Source of the DNA: Halolamina pelagica
GTDB lineage: Archaea > Halobacteriota > Halobacteria > Halobacteriales > Haloferacaceae
Direction of reading: 5' to 3'
Length of the DNA stretch: 64,000 bases
Assembly: GCF_001307315.1 (NCBI RefSeq)
Contig: NZ_LGUC01000001.1
Location: forward strand, 2,356,001 to 2,420,000
Part shown: positions 9,692-22,586 of the stretch, piece after piece
Position numbering within the stretch: the stretch's first letter is position 1
Layout of the letters: each line of letters starts with the position of its first letter
Position numbers and translations under genes: made by a program
Notes under the pieces: model-generated
Database searches by the model: none
Seen by the model: the letters and a program-made list of their open reading frames with translations, nothing else
What the model was told of the DNA's origin: nothing

Positions 9692-10880
9692 TCAGCCGGT
9701 GGTGACGATTTCGATCACGTCGCGGTGGTCGAGTTCGTGGTCGGCACCGACCTGGCGGCCCGACCGGCAGTCGATGCCGTGGAGTAGCCCGTCGCCCACG
9801 TCGGAGTGGATGGTGTACGCGAAGTCCTCGACGGTGCCGCCGGCAGGGAGGATGAAGCAGTCCCGGAACACGCCTTTCTCGTCTTTCGAGCCGTTGGCAC
9901 TGCCGGGGAACACGCCCATACAGCCGAGCGTGTCGAACAGTGCCGTTTCGAGCGTTTTCTGGACGCCGGTGCCGCCGTAGGCGGCGACGAACTCGCGGAT
10001 CTGTTCGAGCCCCTGTTCCTGTTCGGGGCTCACGTCGCCGACGATCTCGAAGTCGTCCTCGCCGGGCGTGTAGTCGACGATCCCGCCCTCGCTGGCGTTC
10101 TTGAGCGACTTCTCCGCGTGGGCACTCACGGGGACGAAGTCGAGGTGGTCGTACTGGGCCTCGCCGGTGATCGCCGCCCAGTTCTCCTGTGCCGCGGGGT
10201 GTCCATCTTGTTCGCCGCGATGACGATCGGTTTGGTGCGCTTGCGGATCTCGCAGGCGAGCTCCTCGCGCTCGTCCTCGTCCCACGCCTCGGGGTCGAAG
10301 CCGATCCCCTGCCCGAGGATGATCTGCTTGATCTCCTCGGCGACGATGCCGAAGGCGTCCATCTGCTCGCCGAGTGCCTCCTCCACGTCGCCGTCGCCGC
10401 CGTGGTAACCCGATAGGTGGCGCTCGATCCCCTTCTCCAGCACGTCGAGATACCACATGTCGATCTCGTTCTCGAGGAACGCGATGTCCTCACGTGGGTC
10501 GTGGTTCTCGGTCGCCTCCCCCTCGATGTCGGTCTCCCCGAGAAGTCGACGACGTGGACCAGCACGTCCGTCTCGTTGAGGTCGGCGAGGAACTGGTTTC
10601 CCAGCCCTTTCCCCTCGTGGGCACCGGGGATCAACCCCGCCACGTCGACGAGCTTCACCGGAACGAACCGGGTGCCGTCGTCGCAGTACCCGACGCTGGG
10701 GGTGCACGTCTCGTCGAACTCCGGCGCCGCACAGTCCACCCGCACGTACGCCTCGCCGACGCTCGGGTCGATCGTGGTGAACGGGTACGCGCCCTCGGGC
10801 ACGTCGTTCATCGTCGCCGCGTTGAACAGCGTCGACTTCCCCACAGAGGGCTTGCCGACGAGGCCGATGCGATAGCTCAT
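9692..10880 (-). CDS. Obg/YchF-related GTPase with TGS domain (two one-base frameshifts)
   Basis: A TRAFAC-class GTPase. P-loop GKPSVGKST, switch region YPFTTIDP, Walker B DVAGLIPGAHEGKGLGNQF and the base-recognition motif NKMD are all present; the C-terminal TGS domain ends in GADHELDHRDVIEIV. Two missing bases (cccc at 10536-10539 and the gggg near 10196-10199) interrupt the frame; restoring both gives 396 residues. The protein is closely similar in layout to the second GTPase at 37322. These proteins are thought to act at the ribosome; the exact role in archaea is unclear. Confidence 0.88.
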
Positions 10881-10996
10881 TGCAACGGCCGATGTGGCTG
10901 GCGGACAAAAGCGCCTCCATCGGGACCGTCACCGACTGTGAACATCACACACGGACGAGCCGGAGAGAATTTGCCGGCTCGTCACTGACGGTGGGT

Positions 10997-11293
10997 ATGA
11001 GCGACGAGGCAGCCGCGACTGCTGACGCGGGCGACACGTTCGGCGTGGGCATCGGGGTGACGGAGACGGAACTGCGCGTCGTCGTCCGGGTTCCCTCGGA
11101 GATCGACTCGGGCTGGACCGACCCCGAGTCGTTTCAGGAGATGGTTGAGGCGGTGCTCTGGGATCGACTCGATCGCGAGGAGACGCTGCGAGCGGTGGCG
11201 GCCTCGACCGACCCAGGAGAGACGGCGATGCTCGGAACGGTGACGCTCCGGCCGGACGGCACCGTCGTCGACAGTTCGCTCGCCGCGCCGTAG
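10997..11293 (+). CDS. Conserved acidic protein, function unknown
   Basis: A 98-residue acidic protein. The ATG at 10997 is preferred to upstream in-frame ATGs, which overlap the divergent GTPase start. It has a beta-rich first half (TFGVGIGVTETELRVVVRV), a predicted amphipathic helix and a final beta hairpin. No catalytic motif or known family is apparent. It ends directly against the stop of the next minus-strand gene. Confidence 0.55.
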   Translation: MSDEAAATADAGDTFGVGIGVTETELRVVVRVPSEIDSGWTDPESFQEMVEAVLWDRLDREETLRAVAASTDPGETAMLGTVTLRPDGTVVDSSLAAP

Positions 11294-12133
11294 TTACTCG
11301 GGGAGGGATTCGACCGCGAGACCCAACTCAGCGGCGCGTTCGGGGTCGTAGTTCCGGCAGTCGTACCGGTTCGGGCCGTTGGTGTCCGCCCGGAGGGCGA
11401 GTGCGTCCAGTTCTGCCAGTGCCGACAGCGTCGCCCCCAGCATGCGCGCGGAGAGCTCCGTCTCGTCGGCGAGCTGTCCCGCCTGGACGTACGACCGGTC
11501 GGCTCCATCGAGGATGTCGATCGCCTCCCGCCAGTAGCTCCGGAAGTAGCCGAACGTCGTCGGGTCGGTCGTGCGAAGCCGGCGAACGGCGGTCGGTGCG
11601 TCGGTGTCGAACGAGGGCTGTCCCGCGGTTTCCCCGAGCGTGTCGCCGAACACGGCGATATCGCGTGCAGCGCAGTTGCCCCCCGCAGCGACGACGCCAC
11701 CCTGCTCGGTGCGGTCGCTGAGGGATCCGAGCAGTGCGTCGACGGTGTCGCGGTCGGTATCGCCGGTGAGGGCAGCGAGCGATTCGAGATAGACGACTGT
11801 TCCGCGCGGACTCTGCTCCCACCCGTCGAGAAATCGCTCGAGCACCGACCGGAGCTGGTCCGGGTCGATCGGCCGCTCGATCGTCGCGACGGCGAGGTCG
11901 TCGGAGACGACGGTCGTCTGCGTGGCGGCCGCACCACGCGTCAGGTCGAAACACTCGATCAGGCCGATCTGTTCGGCGGTGCCGCCGGATCGTTGCCAGC
12001 GGCGATGCCACTCGTCGGCCGTCGAATCGGTGAGTACTGCGAGCACGTTCTGGCCGGCCGCGCGCTCGCGGAGCGTGTGCATCGCCCGATCGACGCCCAG
12101 GGTGAGTACGTGTGACGCGTCGTCGGGCATCAT
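11294..12133 (-). CDS. KaiC/RecA-like haloarchaeal protein with C-terminal winged helix
   Basis: A 279-residue protein. The first 200 residues alternate beta strands and helices like a RecA/KaiC core (NVLAVLTD, GTVVYLESLAALTG, GGVVAAGGN), but there is no intact Walker A motif, so ATP hydrolysis is unlikely. The last 70 residues look like a winged helix (VQAGQLADETELSARMLGATLSAL). It resembles the haloarchaeal DUF7504 group, which I cite from memory with low certainty. A TATA box at 12157-12164 places the transcript start at the ATG. It lies directly downstream of the rRNA operon. Confidence 0.6.
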   Translation of the reverse strand: MMPDDASHVLTLGVDRAMHTLRERAAGQNVLAVLTDSTADEWHRRWQRSGGTAEQIGLIECFDLTRGAAATQTTVVSDDLAVATIERPIDPDQLRSVLERFLDGWEQSPRGTVVYLESLAALTGDTDRDTVDALLGSLSDRTEQGGVVAAGGNCAARDIAVFGDTLGETAGQPSFDTDAPTAVRRLRTTDPTTFGYFRSYWREAIDILDGADRSYVQAGQLADETELSARMLGATLSALAELDALALRADTNGPNRYDCRNYDPERAAELGLAVESLPE

Positions 12134-12156
12134 GTCGATTACAACGACTGATTGGG

Positions 12157-12164
12157 TATAAAAA
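12157..12164 (-). promoter_or_regulatory. TATA box of the KaiC-like gene
   Basis: On the minus strand the sequence reads tttttata, centred 27 bases before the ATG at 12133, consistent with a leaderless transcript independent of the rRNA operon. Confidence 0.65.
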
Positions 12165-12320
12165 TACGGGTCGCGGTAGATAGCACATCCCCGTGACGTG
12201 TCGAAATCGGGGGCGACGAGCGAGAAGCTACCAGCTCATCGACTCAAACGTCGATGAATGGAGTGTGGACGAACGCGAAGCGTCCCGCTCGTCAACACGA
12301 AATGACCGCAATGAATGAAA

Positions 12321-12439
12321 GAGACGGCGAGTCAACTTTCCCAGCGGGTCGCCCACGCCAGTACTCGCTCACACGTAGGTGAGCTTAACTTCCGTGTTCG
12401 GGATGGGTACGGGTGTTACCTCACCACTCTGGCCGTCTC
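12321..12439 (-). rRNA. rrf: 5S ribosomal RNA
   Basis: On the minus strand the sequence begins gagacggccagagtgg and ends gactcgccgtctc; the ends pair as gagacggc/gccgtctc. The internal stretch ccgtacccatcccgaacacgg is the universal 5S loop region. Ends are set by the terminal helix and may be off by one to two bases. No tRNA-Cys gene follows in 12134-12320, although several haloarchaeal operons have one there. Confidence 0.93.
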
Positions 12440-12442
12440 ACG

Positions 12443-12481
12443 CCGAGTCGCGGAATCGAACCGCGATCATACCAAGCTCGG
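12443..12481 (-). other. tRNA-like element before 5S rRNA
   Basis: On the minus strand a 39-base element forms a 5-bp acceptor-like stem (ccgag/ctcgg) and a perfect T arm: 5-bp stem cgcgg/ccgcg with the 7-base loop ttcgatt, including the B-box ggttcgattcc. D and anticodon arms are absent. It ends 4 bases before the 5S 5' end. In Haloferax a tRNA-like element at this place is known to let tRNase Z cut the 5S 5' end; the same role is inferred here. Confidence 0.75.
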
Positions 12482-12498
12482 TCGGGTCCACGACGTAA

Positions 12499-12513
12499 TG
12501 TAAGCGTAGTCCA
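12499..12513 (-). repeat. 23S rRNA processing stem, 3' arm
   Basis: tgtaagcgtagtcca here is the exact inverse complement of 15520-15534. The pairing continues imperfectly to about 12549 and 15471, closing the 23S precursor into a long helix of the kind cut by the archaeal splicing endonuclease at a bulge-helix-bulge. Confidence 0.8.
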
Positions 12514-12564
12514 GTTCGCACCTGGACCCGTAAAACGGGTGCAGTGCAGAGAGATTACCGGATG

Positions 12565-15466
<2,902 letters not shown>

Positions 15467-15519
15467 CTGTCGGTAATCGTCGTTCCACTGCAACCCGTTG
15501 AACGGGTCCAGTGGGTGCC

Positions 15520-15534
15520 TGGACTACGCTTACA
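15520..15534 (-). repeat. 23S rRNA processing stem, 5' arm
   Basis: tggactacgcttaca pairs perfectly with 12499-12513; the helix extends toward the 23S gene with small bulges. Confidence 0.8.
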
Positions 15535-15646
15535 CACGGTCGTCATTGCACGTCCCGTGGGTGTCACGGGAGCGTACGTCGGACCCTTCCCAGACGCGCT
15601 CTCGCGGTCTGGTGCATCGGTCGGTCTGGATTCCATCGTACTCTCG

Positions 15647-15658
15647 TCGGGCGTATAA
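15647..15658 (-). promoter_or_regulatory. Candidate spacer promoter between tRNA-Ala and 23S
   Basis: On the minus strand cggcttatacgc resembles a TATA box, lying downstream of tRNA-Ala. An internal spacer promoter is known in some haloarchaeal rRNA operons; no experimental sign is available here. Confidence 0.4.
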
Positions 15659-15684
15659 GCCGTCCGGTTTCCTTCTATCCGACA

Positions 15685-15756
15685 TGGACTCGCGGGGATT
15701 CGAACCCCGGGCATCCTCCTTGCAAAGGAGGCACTCTCCCACTGAGCTACGAGCCC
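15685..15756 (-). tRNA. tRNA-Ala (UGC)
   Basis: A 72-base cloverleaf on the minus strand: acceptor gggctcg/cgagtcc with discriminator A (one G-U pair), D arm tagctcagtgggagagt, anticodon stem cctcc/ggagg with loop tttgcaa (anticodon TGC), and T arm cccggggttcgaatccccg. CCA is not encoded. It is the normal 16S-23S spacer tRNA in haloarchaea. Confidence 0.97.
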
Positions 15757-15760
15757 TATG

Positions 15761-15775
15761 GAGCCTTGGTAGTTC
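15761..15775 (-). repeat. 16S rRNA processing stem, 3' arm
   Basis: gagccttggtagttc on the plus strand is the exact inverse complement of 17431-17445, pairing the 16S leader with the spacer. Weaker pairing with bulges continues toward the 16S gene. Confidence 0.8.
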
Positions 15776-15844
15776 TAAGGTGCCCGGTCGAACCGGTGGC
15801 ACCGAACGCGAAAGGTGGGTCTGCCCGAGGCAGATCCCGGTCTG

Positions 15845-17317
<1,473 letters not shown>

Positions 17318-17430
17318 GTGTACGTGCGTCTGCACGTGGGTGGCGGGTCGGATCACAGTACGTGATCGTTACCATCTGGTCTTGCGTATCGGTTACCGTT
17401 CGCTGCCCGCCGGCCGAACCGGGGGACACC

Positions 17431-17445
17431 GAACTACCAAGGCTC
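17431..17445 (-). repeat. 16S rRNA processing stem, 5' arm
   Basis: gaactaccaaggctc pairs without mismatch with 15761-15775 to close the 16S precursor. Confidence 0.8.
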
Positions 17446-17730
17446 ACATCAGAAGCCGTCCTGTGGCGGACCACGGGGGCGGCGTCCTCATCTTTCTTCG
17501 GACCCGAGTATTTCTCCCGGCTGGGTATAAACCCATCGGAAGCGATTCGGGGCCACGCACCGTCCTGGTTCATCCCAGGCCGCGGCGCGTTCTTCGCATT
17601 CCATTCGATGGGTGTGTACTACTTAACCCTGATGTTTCGAACGCGTCCTGGGTCGCGTTGTCGTGCGGTTTGCGTTCACACTATCGACGATTCGACACTA
17701 TCGGCGGCGGAACAGTATATAAGGGAACCC

Positions 17731-17738
17731 TTTATAAT
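17731..17738 (+). promoter_or_regulatory. TATA box of tbp
   Basis: tttataat is centred about 31 bases before the tbp ATG, giving a transcript with a leader of a few bases at most. Confidence 0.6.
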
Positions 17739-17765
17739 GGCTGGGTGAGCATTAAAGGCTGAACG

Positions 17766-18326
17766 ATGAGTTCGCCGGCAGACTCAATCGAGATCCAGAA
17801 CGTGGTGGCATCGACGGGTATCGGGCAGGAGCTCGACCTCGAAGCGTTGGCCGAAGACCTCCCGGGCGCCGACTTCAACCCAGACAACTTCCCCGGCCTC
17901 GTCTACCGGACACAGAGTCCGAAGGCGGCCGCACTGATCTTCCGATCGGGGAAGATCGTGTGCACGGGCGCGAAGAGCATCGACGACGTCCACGAGGCGC
18001 TGGGCATCATCTTCGAGAAGCTCCGTGACCTCACGATCCCGGTCGAGGACGATCCCGAGATCACCGTCCAGAACATCGTCTCGAGCGCGGACCTGGGGCA
18101 CAACCTCAACCTCAACGCGCTCGCGATCGGTCTCGGACTCGAAGACGTGGAGTACGAGCCCGAGCAGTTCCCGGGACTCGTCTACCGCATGGACGAGCCC
18201 GACGTGGTGATCCTCCTGTTCGGCTCCGGGAAGATCGTCATCACGGGCGGGAAGCGCACCGAGGACGCACAGGAGGCCGTCGAGCAGATCGTCGAGCGGA
18301 TCGAGGGGCTCGGCCTCCTCAGCTGA
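17766..18326 (+). CDS. tbp: TATA-box binding protein (TBP)
   Basis: A 186-residue general transcription factor that binds TATA boxes with TFB to recruit RNA polymerase. The two imperfect direct repeats of about 90 residues are visible: IEIQNVVAS / ITVQNIVSS, NFPGLVYR / QFPGLVYR and SGKIVCTGAK / SGKIVITGGK. The DNA-intercalating region and both stirrups are intact. It has the acidic C-terminal end common in haloarchaea. It is divergent from the rRNA operon. Many haloarchaea have several TBPs; this full-length copy looks like a housekeeping one. Confidence 0.97.
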   Translation: MSSPADSIEIQNVVASTGIGQELDLEALAEDLPGADFNPDNFPGLVYRTQSPKAAALIFRSGKIVCTGAKSIDDVHEALGIIFEKLRDLTIPVEDDPEITVQNIVSSADLGHNLNLNALAIGLGLEDVEYEPEQFPGLVYRMDEPDVVILLFGSGKIVITGGKRTEDAQEAVEQIVERIEGLGLLS

Positions 18327-18410
18327 ACCGTCGAGCACGCTTCTTCCGACCCGTTTTTCGCCCACACACCGGCACAAGAGGCATAACCCTCCGGCGCAAA
18401 CGCGGCGATA

Positions 18411-19022
18411 GTGGCATCCCGTGACCACGGCCCGGACGGCCGGGGCGCCCCGGGCCCAGACACGCAGCACCGCACGGCCGAGCACTCGACGGCCCCCGAG
18501 GCGGTCCGGCGGCGACCGGAGGACCCGCCGGTTCGGAACCCGGGGCAGTACTCGCTGACCGATCACGTCCGCGAGCGGCTCGCCCAGGGCGGACGCTACG
18601 TCACCCTCGACGGCATCGACGCCGCGATCCGCGAGGGACAGCTCCGTTGGAACACCACCGACGGCTGGCGGTTCGCCGGCGTCGAGGACGGCGTCCGATT
18701 CGTGGTGGTCGTCTGTGACACCGAGACCGCCTCCCCAGTCGTCGTCACGGCCTGGACGGAGATCGACGACATCGGCGCCGCCGAGGCGTCCGAGCGCTGG
18801 GACCGGACCGACATCGAGACGATCCGCCTCCGCAGCACGCTCTCGGAGCGCTCCGACGAACACGTCCCCGAGCACATCCGCCCGCGCGACGTGCCCCGTC
18901 CGTTCTACGTCCGCGGCCACCACCTGGTCACCGACCCCGGCGACGGCCACCTGCGCTGTGTCGACTGTCACGGCCGCTTCCGCTCGAAGGGCGAACTCGA
19001 TCGCGCGCGCTGTTCGCGCTAG
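18411..19022 (+). CDS. Haloarchaeal protein with C-terminal zinc-finger-like motif
   Basis: A 203-residue protein from a GTG start, with a TATA-like box (ggcataac) about 28 bases upstream. The first 50 residues are charged and Pro-rich, likely disordered. A middle domain (about 55-140) alternates strands and helices, and the end carries CVDCHGRFRSKGELDRARC, which looks like a zinc knuckle. No named family is recognised. Its stop codon overlaps the stop of the convergent esterase gene by four bases. Confidence 0.6.
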   Translation: MASRDHGPDGRGAPGPDTQHRTAEHSTAPEAVRRRPEDPPVRNPGQYSLTDHVRERLAQGGRYVTLDGIDAAIREGQLRWNTTDGWRFAGVEDGVRFVVVVCDTETASPVVVTAWTEIDDIGAAEASERWDRTDIETIRLRSTLSERSDEHVPEHIRPRDVPRPFYVRGHHLVTDPGDGHLRCVDCHGRFRSKGELDRARCSR

Positions 19023-20329
19023 TTGGAGAGCGGCCGTGCGCGTGTGGTCTCTTCGACGAAACAGAGCGCATCGAACGCCTCGCCGAAGGCGTACTCCGTC
19101 ACGTAGTTCTCCGGGTTCCCGTCGTAGGTCGCGCCGACCGAGAACCGTTCTCGGTCCGCCCCGAGCCAATCCCTCAGCCGGGAGTCCGCCGTCCCGGCAC
19201 GAAGATCGAGGATCGAGGTCCCGACACCGGCGTCGTCAAGCGCGGACTCGACGGTCCCCGGACGCGGATCGCGCAGGGTAAACGACGTGAGCCCGCGTCC
19301 CTCACCGGTCCGGTCGATCGCCTGGAACGACCCGCGAGCGAACGCGAACCCGACCGCGTAGTAGTCGTCACCGTACCGTTCGGCGAGGTGACTGCCCATC
19401 GACGGCGCAGCCACCGCGTACCGCCGGTACGCGTGTCGGTCGCGGTTGCTGTGGGCGTCGTGCGCCCAGAGGACCACGGGAGCGTCCGTTCGATGCTCGA
19501 TCCACTCGACGTTCCCGGCCATTGCTCGGTCACGAACCCGGAGGACTTCTTCCATCGCCGCCGCCTCGGCGTCGCTGTCGTTGTCTGCTGCCTCCCAGTC
19601 GAGGAGTCGCCGTTTGTACTCGGTCGCCCGTTCGATCACTCGAACCCAGTGACGGGCACGATCGTCCGCTTCGTCGCTCCCGAGCGTCTCGCGCAGTCGG
19701 GGGTTTACCCTCTCCACGGCGGCGATACGTTCCCGGACTCGATCGTCCGCCACGGGTCGAGTACCGTCGTCGCCGACCAGTTCGAGATCGTCCGCGACCT
19801 CGGGGTGGAGTTCGCCGGCAGCGAAGTGGTCCAGGAGCGCATCGACGGCGCCCTGTGTGTACTGGGCGTCGAACCCGCGGAACCGCACGCGGTCGTCGAG
19901 GGGGCGCCCCTCGTTGAACGCCCGAATCCACTCGACTAGCGCGAGCACTTCCTCGGTCTGCCACGTCCAGAAGTAGAGGTCTTCGAGCCCCGCTTCCGGG
20001 TCACCTCGGCCGTGGACGACGTACTCGTCGAGTGCCCGGGCCTCAGGGGCGTTCGCCTCCATCGCGAACGTCCGGACGCCCGCCGCAGTGACGAGCCAGC
20101 GCAGCAGCCGGTGTTTGAGTCGGAAGAACTCCCGAGTACCGTGGGTCCCCTCGCCGAGCGCGACGATCGACGCGTCGTGGAGGTCCTCCGGGAGGGCGTC
20201 GGCCGCGAGAGCCGTTTCGGGGTCGCACGTGAGTCCGTACGCGTGTTCGCGCAAGCCCGCGCGAACGGCGACCGGGGTAGTAGTTTCGTTCGATGCAGTC
20301 GATGTCGTGTCGGGATTGTCGTTCGTCAT
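19019..20329 (-). CDS. Erythromycin esterase family protein
   Basis: A 436-residue protein of the EreA/B-like hydrolase fold. Family signatures: LGEGTHGTREFFRLKHRLLRW with the catalytic-type Glu/His, AMEANAPEARALDEYV, VRFRGFDAQ, and VVLWAHDAHSNR with the conserved His. Only some members act on macrolides; the natural substrate in archaea is unknown, so resistance should not be assumed. The ATG at 20329 is preferred to an upstream ATG that adds a basic stretch unlike the acidic body. Confidence 0.85.
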   Translation of the reverse strand: MTNDNPDTTSTASNETTTPVAVRAGLREHAYGLTCDPETALAADALPEDLHDASIVALGEGTHGTREFFRLKHRLLRWLVTAAGVRTFAMEANAPEARALDEYVVHGRGDPEAGLEDLYFWTWQTEEVLALVEWIRAFNEGRPLDDRVRFRGFDAQYTQGAVDALLDHFAAGELHPEVADDLELVGDDGTRPVADDRVRERIAAVERVNPRLRETLGSDEADDRARHWVRVIERATEYKRRLLDWEAADNDSDAEAAAMEEVLRVRDRAMAGNVEWIEHRTDAPVVLWAHDAHSNRDRHAYRRYAVAAPSMGSHLAERYGDDYYAVGFAFARGSFQAIDRTGEGRGLTSFTLRDPRPGTVESALDDAGVGTSILDLRAGTADSRLRDWLGADRERFSVGATYDGNPENYVTEYAFGEAFDALCFVEETTRARPLSN

Positions 20330-20570
20330 CGTCGTCAGTGTCGGTAGTGAGCGGGCGCTCCGGAAGCGAAAACGGGCGGCGACCACGTGACGGCCGCGAG
20401 GCTACACCCCGCAACCGACCGGCAGCCAACCGACGCTCACTGACGAACGAGCAGCATCGGTTCAGGGCTTACACGGAGAGGGCAAGAGCGTTTCCCCCAC
20501 GAGTACCGTCGACGGGCCATCGACGTTACGGGTCGCAAGCCGTATTCCCGCCGACCGCCAACCACGCCCA

Positions 20571-22517
20571 ATGACGGATCTCTCGCTCTCGGAGTTCTAC
20601 GACGCTGTCGAGGCGGAGGGGCGGCCGCTGCTCACGGCCGACGAGTTCGCCCGCCGCCTCGAGGAGTCCCAGGCCGACGCCGACGAGGCGCTCACCCGGC
20701 TCGCCGACCAGGGCCTGCTCGAACGCGTCGACGTGGAGAACGACCCCGTGGTCTGGTACCCGACCGAGTGGGGCGAACTCGCCTCGCGCGAGCGCGTGGT
20801 CGTCTTCCCCGAGCGCCGGGAGATCGTCGTCGACCGACCCACCCAGTACACCCAGGCCCGCCTCTCACAGTTCGCCCACCTCGTCGACACCACCGGGACC
20901 GAACCCGGCACCCGGGGCTACCTCTACCGCATCCGCCCGGAGGACGTGTGGTCCGCGCCCTTCGACGGCGTCGCCGACCTGATCCTCACGATGCGGGGAA
21001 TCTTTCCCCGACGCTACGAGGGGTTGGAGGAGTGGGTCGAGAGCCAGTGGAAGCGGGCCAACCGCTTCCGCCTCGACACCCACGAGGACGGCTACACCGT
21101 CCTGACCGCAGCCACCGACGACCTCATGGGCAACGTCGCGATGGAGAAGCTCGACGACGACGCGATCCGGGCCCCCATCTCCGACACCGAGGCGTGGGTC
21201 AACGAGGACGCCATCGCGGGGATCAAGCGCACGCTGTACGAGGCAGGCTACCCCGTCGTCGACGACCGAGACCTCGAACGCGGCGACCCCATCGACGCCG
21301 ACCTCACCACGGAGCTCCGGGAGTACCAGCAGTCCTGGGTCGACAGCTTCCTCGAGAAGCAGGCCGGCGTCCTCGTCGGCCCACCCGGGTCCGGCAAGAC
21401 CGTCGCCGCGCTGGGCGCACTCGCCGAGGTCGGCGGCGAGACGCTGATCCTCGTCCCGTCCCGGGAGCTCGCGGGACAGTGGCGCGAAGAGATCGCCCGA
21501 CACACCACCGTCGACCCCGAGCACGTTGGCGAGTACCACGGCGGTCAGAAGCAGCTCCGCCCGATCACCATCGCCACCTACCAGATCGCCGGGATGGATC
21601 GCCACCGGCGGCTGTTCGACGAGCGGGAGTGGGGGCTGATCGTGTTCGACGAGGCCCACCACGTCCCCGCACCCGTGTTCCGCCAGTCCGCCGCCCTCCA
21701 GAGCAAACACCGACTGGGCCTGACGGCGACGCCGGTTCGGGAGAGCGACGACGAGACCGACATCTACACGCTGATCGGCCCGCCGCTCGGGACCGACTGG
21801 TCGGCGCTGTTCGACGCCGGCTTCGTCGCCGAACCCGAGGTCGAACTCCGCTACCTCCCGTGGGACGACGACATGGCCGAAAACGAGTGGGCGAGCGCCC
21901 AGGGCCGCGAGCGCCACGTCCTCGCGGGCTCCAACCCCCGGAAGGTCGAGGAGACCCGGAAGCTGCTGGCCGACCACGACGGGAAGGCGCTGGTTTTCGT
22001 CGACTACCTCGACCAAGGCGAGGCGATCGCCGACGAACTCGACGCCGCGTTCGTCTCCGGGGAGACACCCCACCACCGCCGTGAGCGCCTGTTCGAGTCG
22101 TTCCGCACGGGCGAGCGTGATGCGCTGGTCGTCTCCCGCGTCGGCGACGAGGGGATCGACCTCCCGAACGCCGAGCTCGCCGTCGTCGCCTCCGGCCTCG
22201 GCGGCTCACGCCGGCAGGGCGCCCAACGCGCGGGCCGCACGATGCGCCCGGTCGGGCGAGCGGAGGTGGTCGTGCTCGCGACACACGGCACCCGCGAGGA
22301 GGAGTTCGCCCGCAAGCAGATGCGCCACCTCGCGGAGAAAGGCGTCCGCGTCCACGAGACCGTCGTCGGCGCCGACGAGCCGGACGCTGGCGACGCAGAG
22401 GCGGAGACAGGCAATAACGAAGCGGAAGCGGGCGATGATGAGGTGGAGGCGAGCAGTGATGAACTGGAAGCCAGCACCGACGAGGCGGAACCGAGCGATG
22501 ACGCCGCGTCGGAGTAG
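20571..22517 (+). CDS. XPB/Rad25-like superfamily 2 DNA helicase
   Basis: A 648-residue helicase. An N-terminal winged-helix-like region (1-80) and a damage-recognition-like domain precede the RecA lobes. Motif I is GPPGSGKTVAA, motif II DEAHH, motif III LTATP, and lobe 2 carries motif V/VI with VGDEGIDLP and QRAGRTMRP. The final 60 residues are an acidic repeat tail rich in Glu, Ala and Asp. XPB-like proteins open DNA in repair or transcription. It is followed 69 bases later by a clamp-loader-like gene, probably in one operon. Confidence 0.88.
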   Translation: MTDLSLSEFYDAVEAEGRPLLTADEFARRLEESQADADEALTRLADQGLLERVDVENDPVVWYPTEWGELASRERVVVFPERREIVVDRPTQYTQARLSQFAHLVDTTGTEPGTRGYLYRIRPEDVWSAPFDGVADLILTMRGIFPRRYEGLEEWVESQWKRANRFRLDTHEDGYTVLTAATDDLMGNVAMEKLDDDAIRAPISDTEAWVNEDAIAGIKRTLYEAGYPVVDDRDLERGDPIDADLTTELREYQQSWVDSFLEKQAGVLVGPPGSGKTVAALGALAEVGGETLILVPSRELAGQWREEIARHTTVDPEHVGEYHGGQKQLRPITIATYQIAGMDRHRRLFDEREWGLIVFDEAHHVPAPVFRQSAALQSKHRLGLTATPVRESDDETDIYTLIGPPLGTDWSALFDAGFVAEPEVELRYLPWDDDMAENEWASAQGRERHVLAGSNPRKVEETRKLLADHDGKALVFVDYLDQGEAIADELDAAFVSGETPHHRRERLFESFRTGERDALVVSRVGDEGIDLPNAELAVVASGLGGSRRQGAQRAGRTMRPVGRAEVVVLATHGTREEEFARKQMRHLAEKGVRVHETVVGADEPDAGDAEAETGNNEAEAGDDEVEASSDELEASTDEAEPSDDAASE

Positions 22518-22586
22518 CCAGCGGCCGTTCGCCCGACAGCCCGCCGTATCGGGAGCGTTTAGACGCCGCGCGCCGGCGGCCGACAC

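Larger units (their letters stand above)
17318..17765. promoter_or_regulatory. rRNA leader and divergent rRNA/tbp control region
   Basis: This 448-base space has no gene. For the rRNA operon (minus strand) TATA-like boxes are seen at 17524-17535 (gtttataccc), in 17617-17645 (ttcgaaacatcagggttaagtagtac) and at 17712-17724 (cccttatatactg), suggesting several tandem promoters as in other haloarchaea. For tbp (plus strand) the box tttataat lies at 17731-17738. The leader part holds the 5' arm of the 16S processing stem. The promoters are inferred from sequence only. Confidence 0.6.

Noticed and set aside
12134..12320. Possible tRNA-Cys after 5S
   Set aside because: No cloverleaf or GCA anticodon is present in this space on either strand.
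19019..20329. Macrolide resistance by the erythromycin-esterase-like gene
   Set aside because: The family is wide and archaeal ribosomes are poor macrolide targets; only the fold can be claimed.
20768..22084. A 438-residue frame within the helicase gene
   Set aside because: Arg/Pro-rich shadow frame; the helicase motifs are on the other reading frame.
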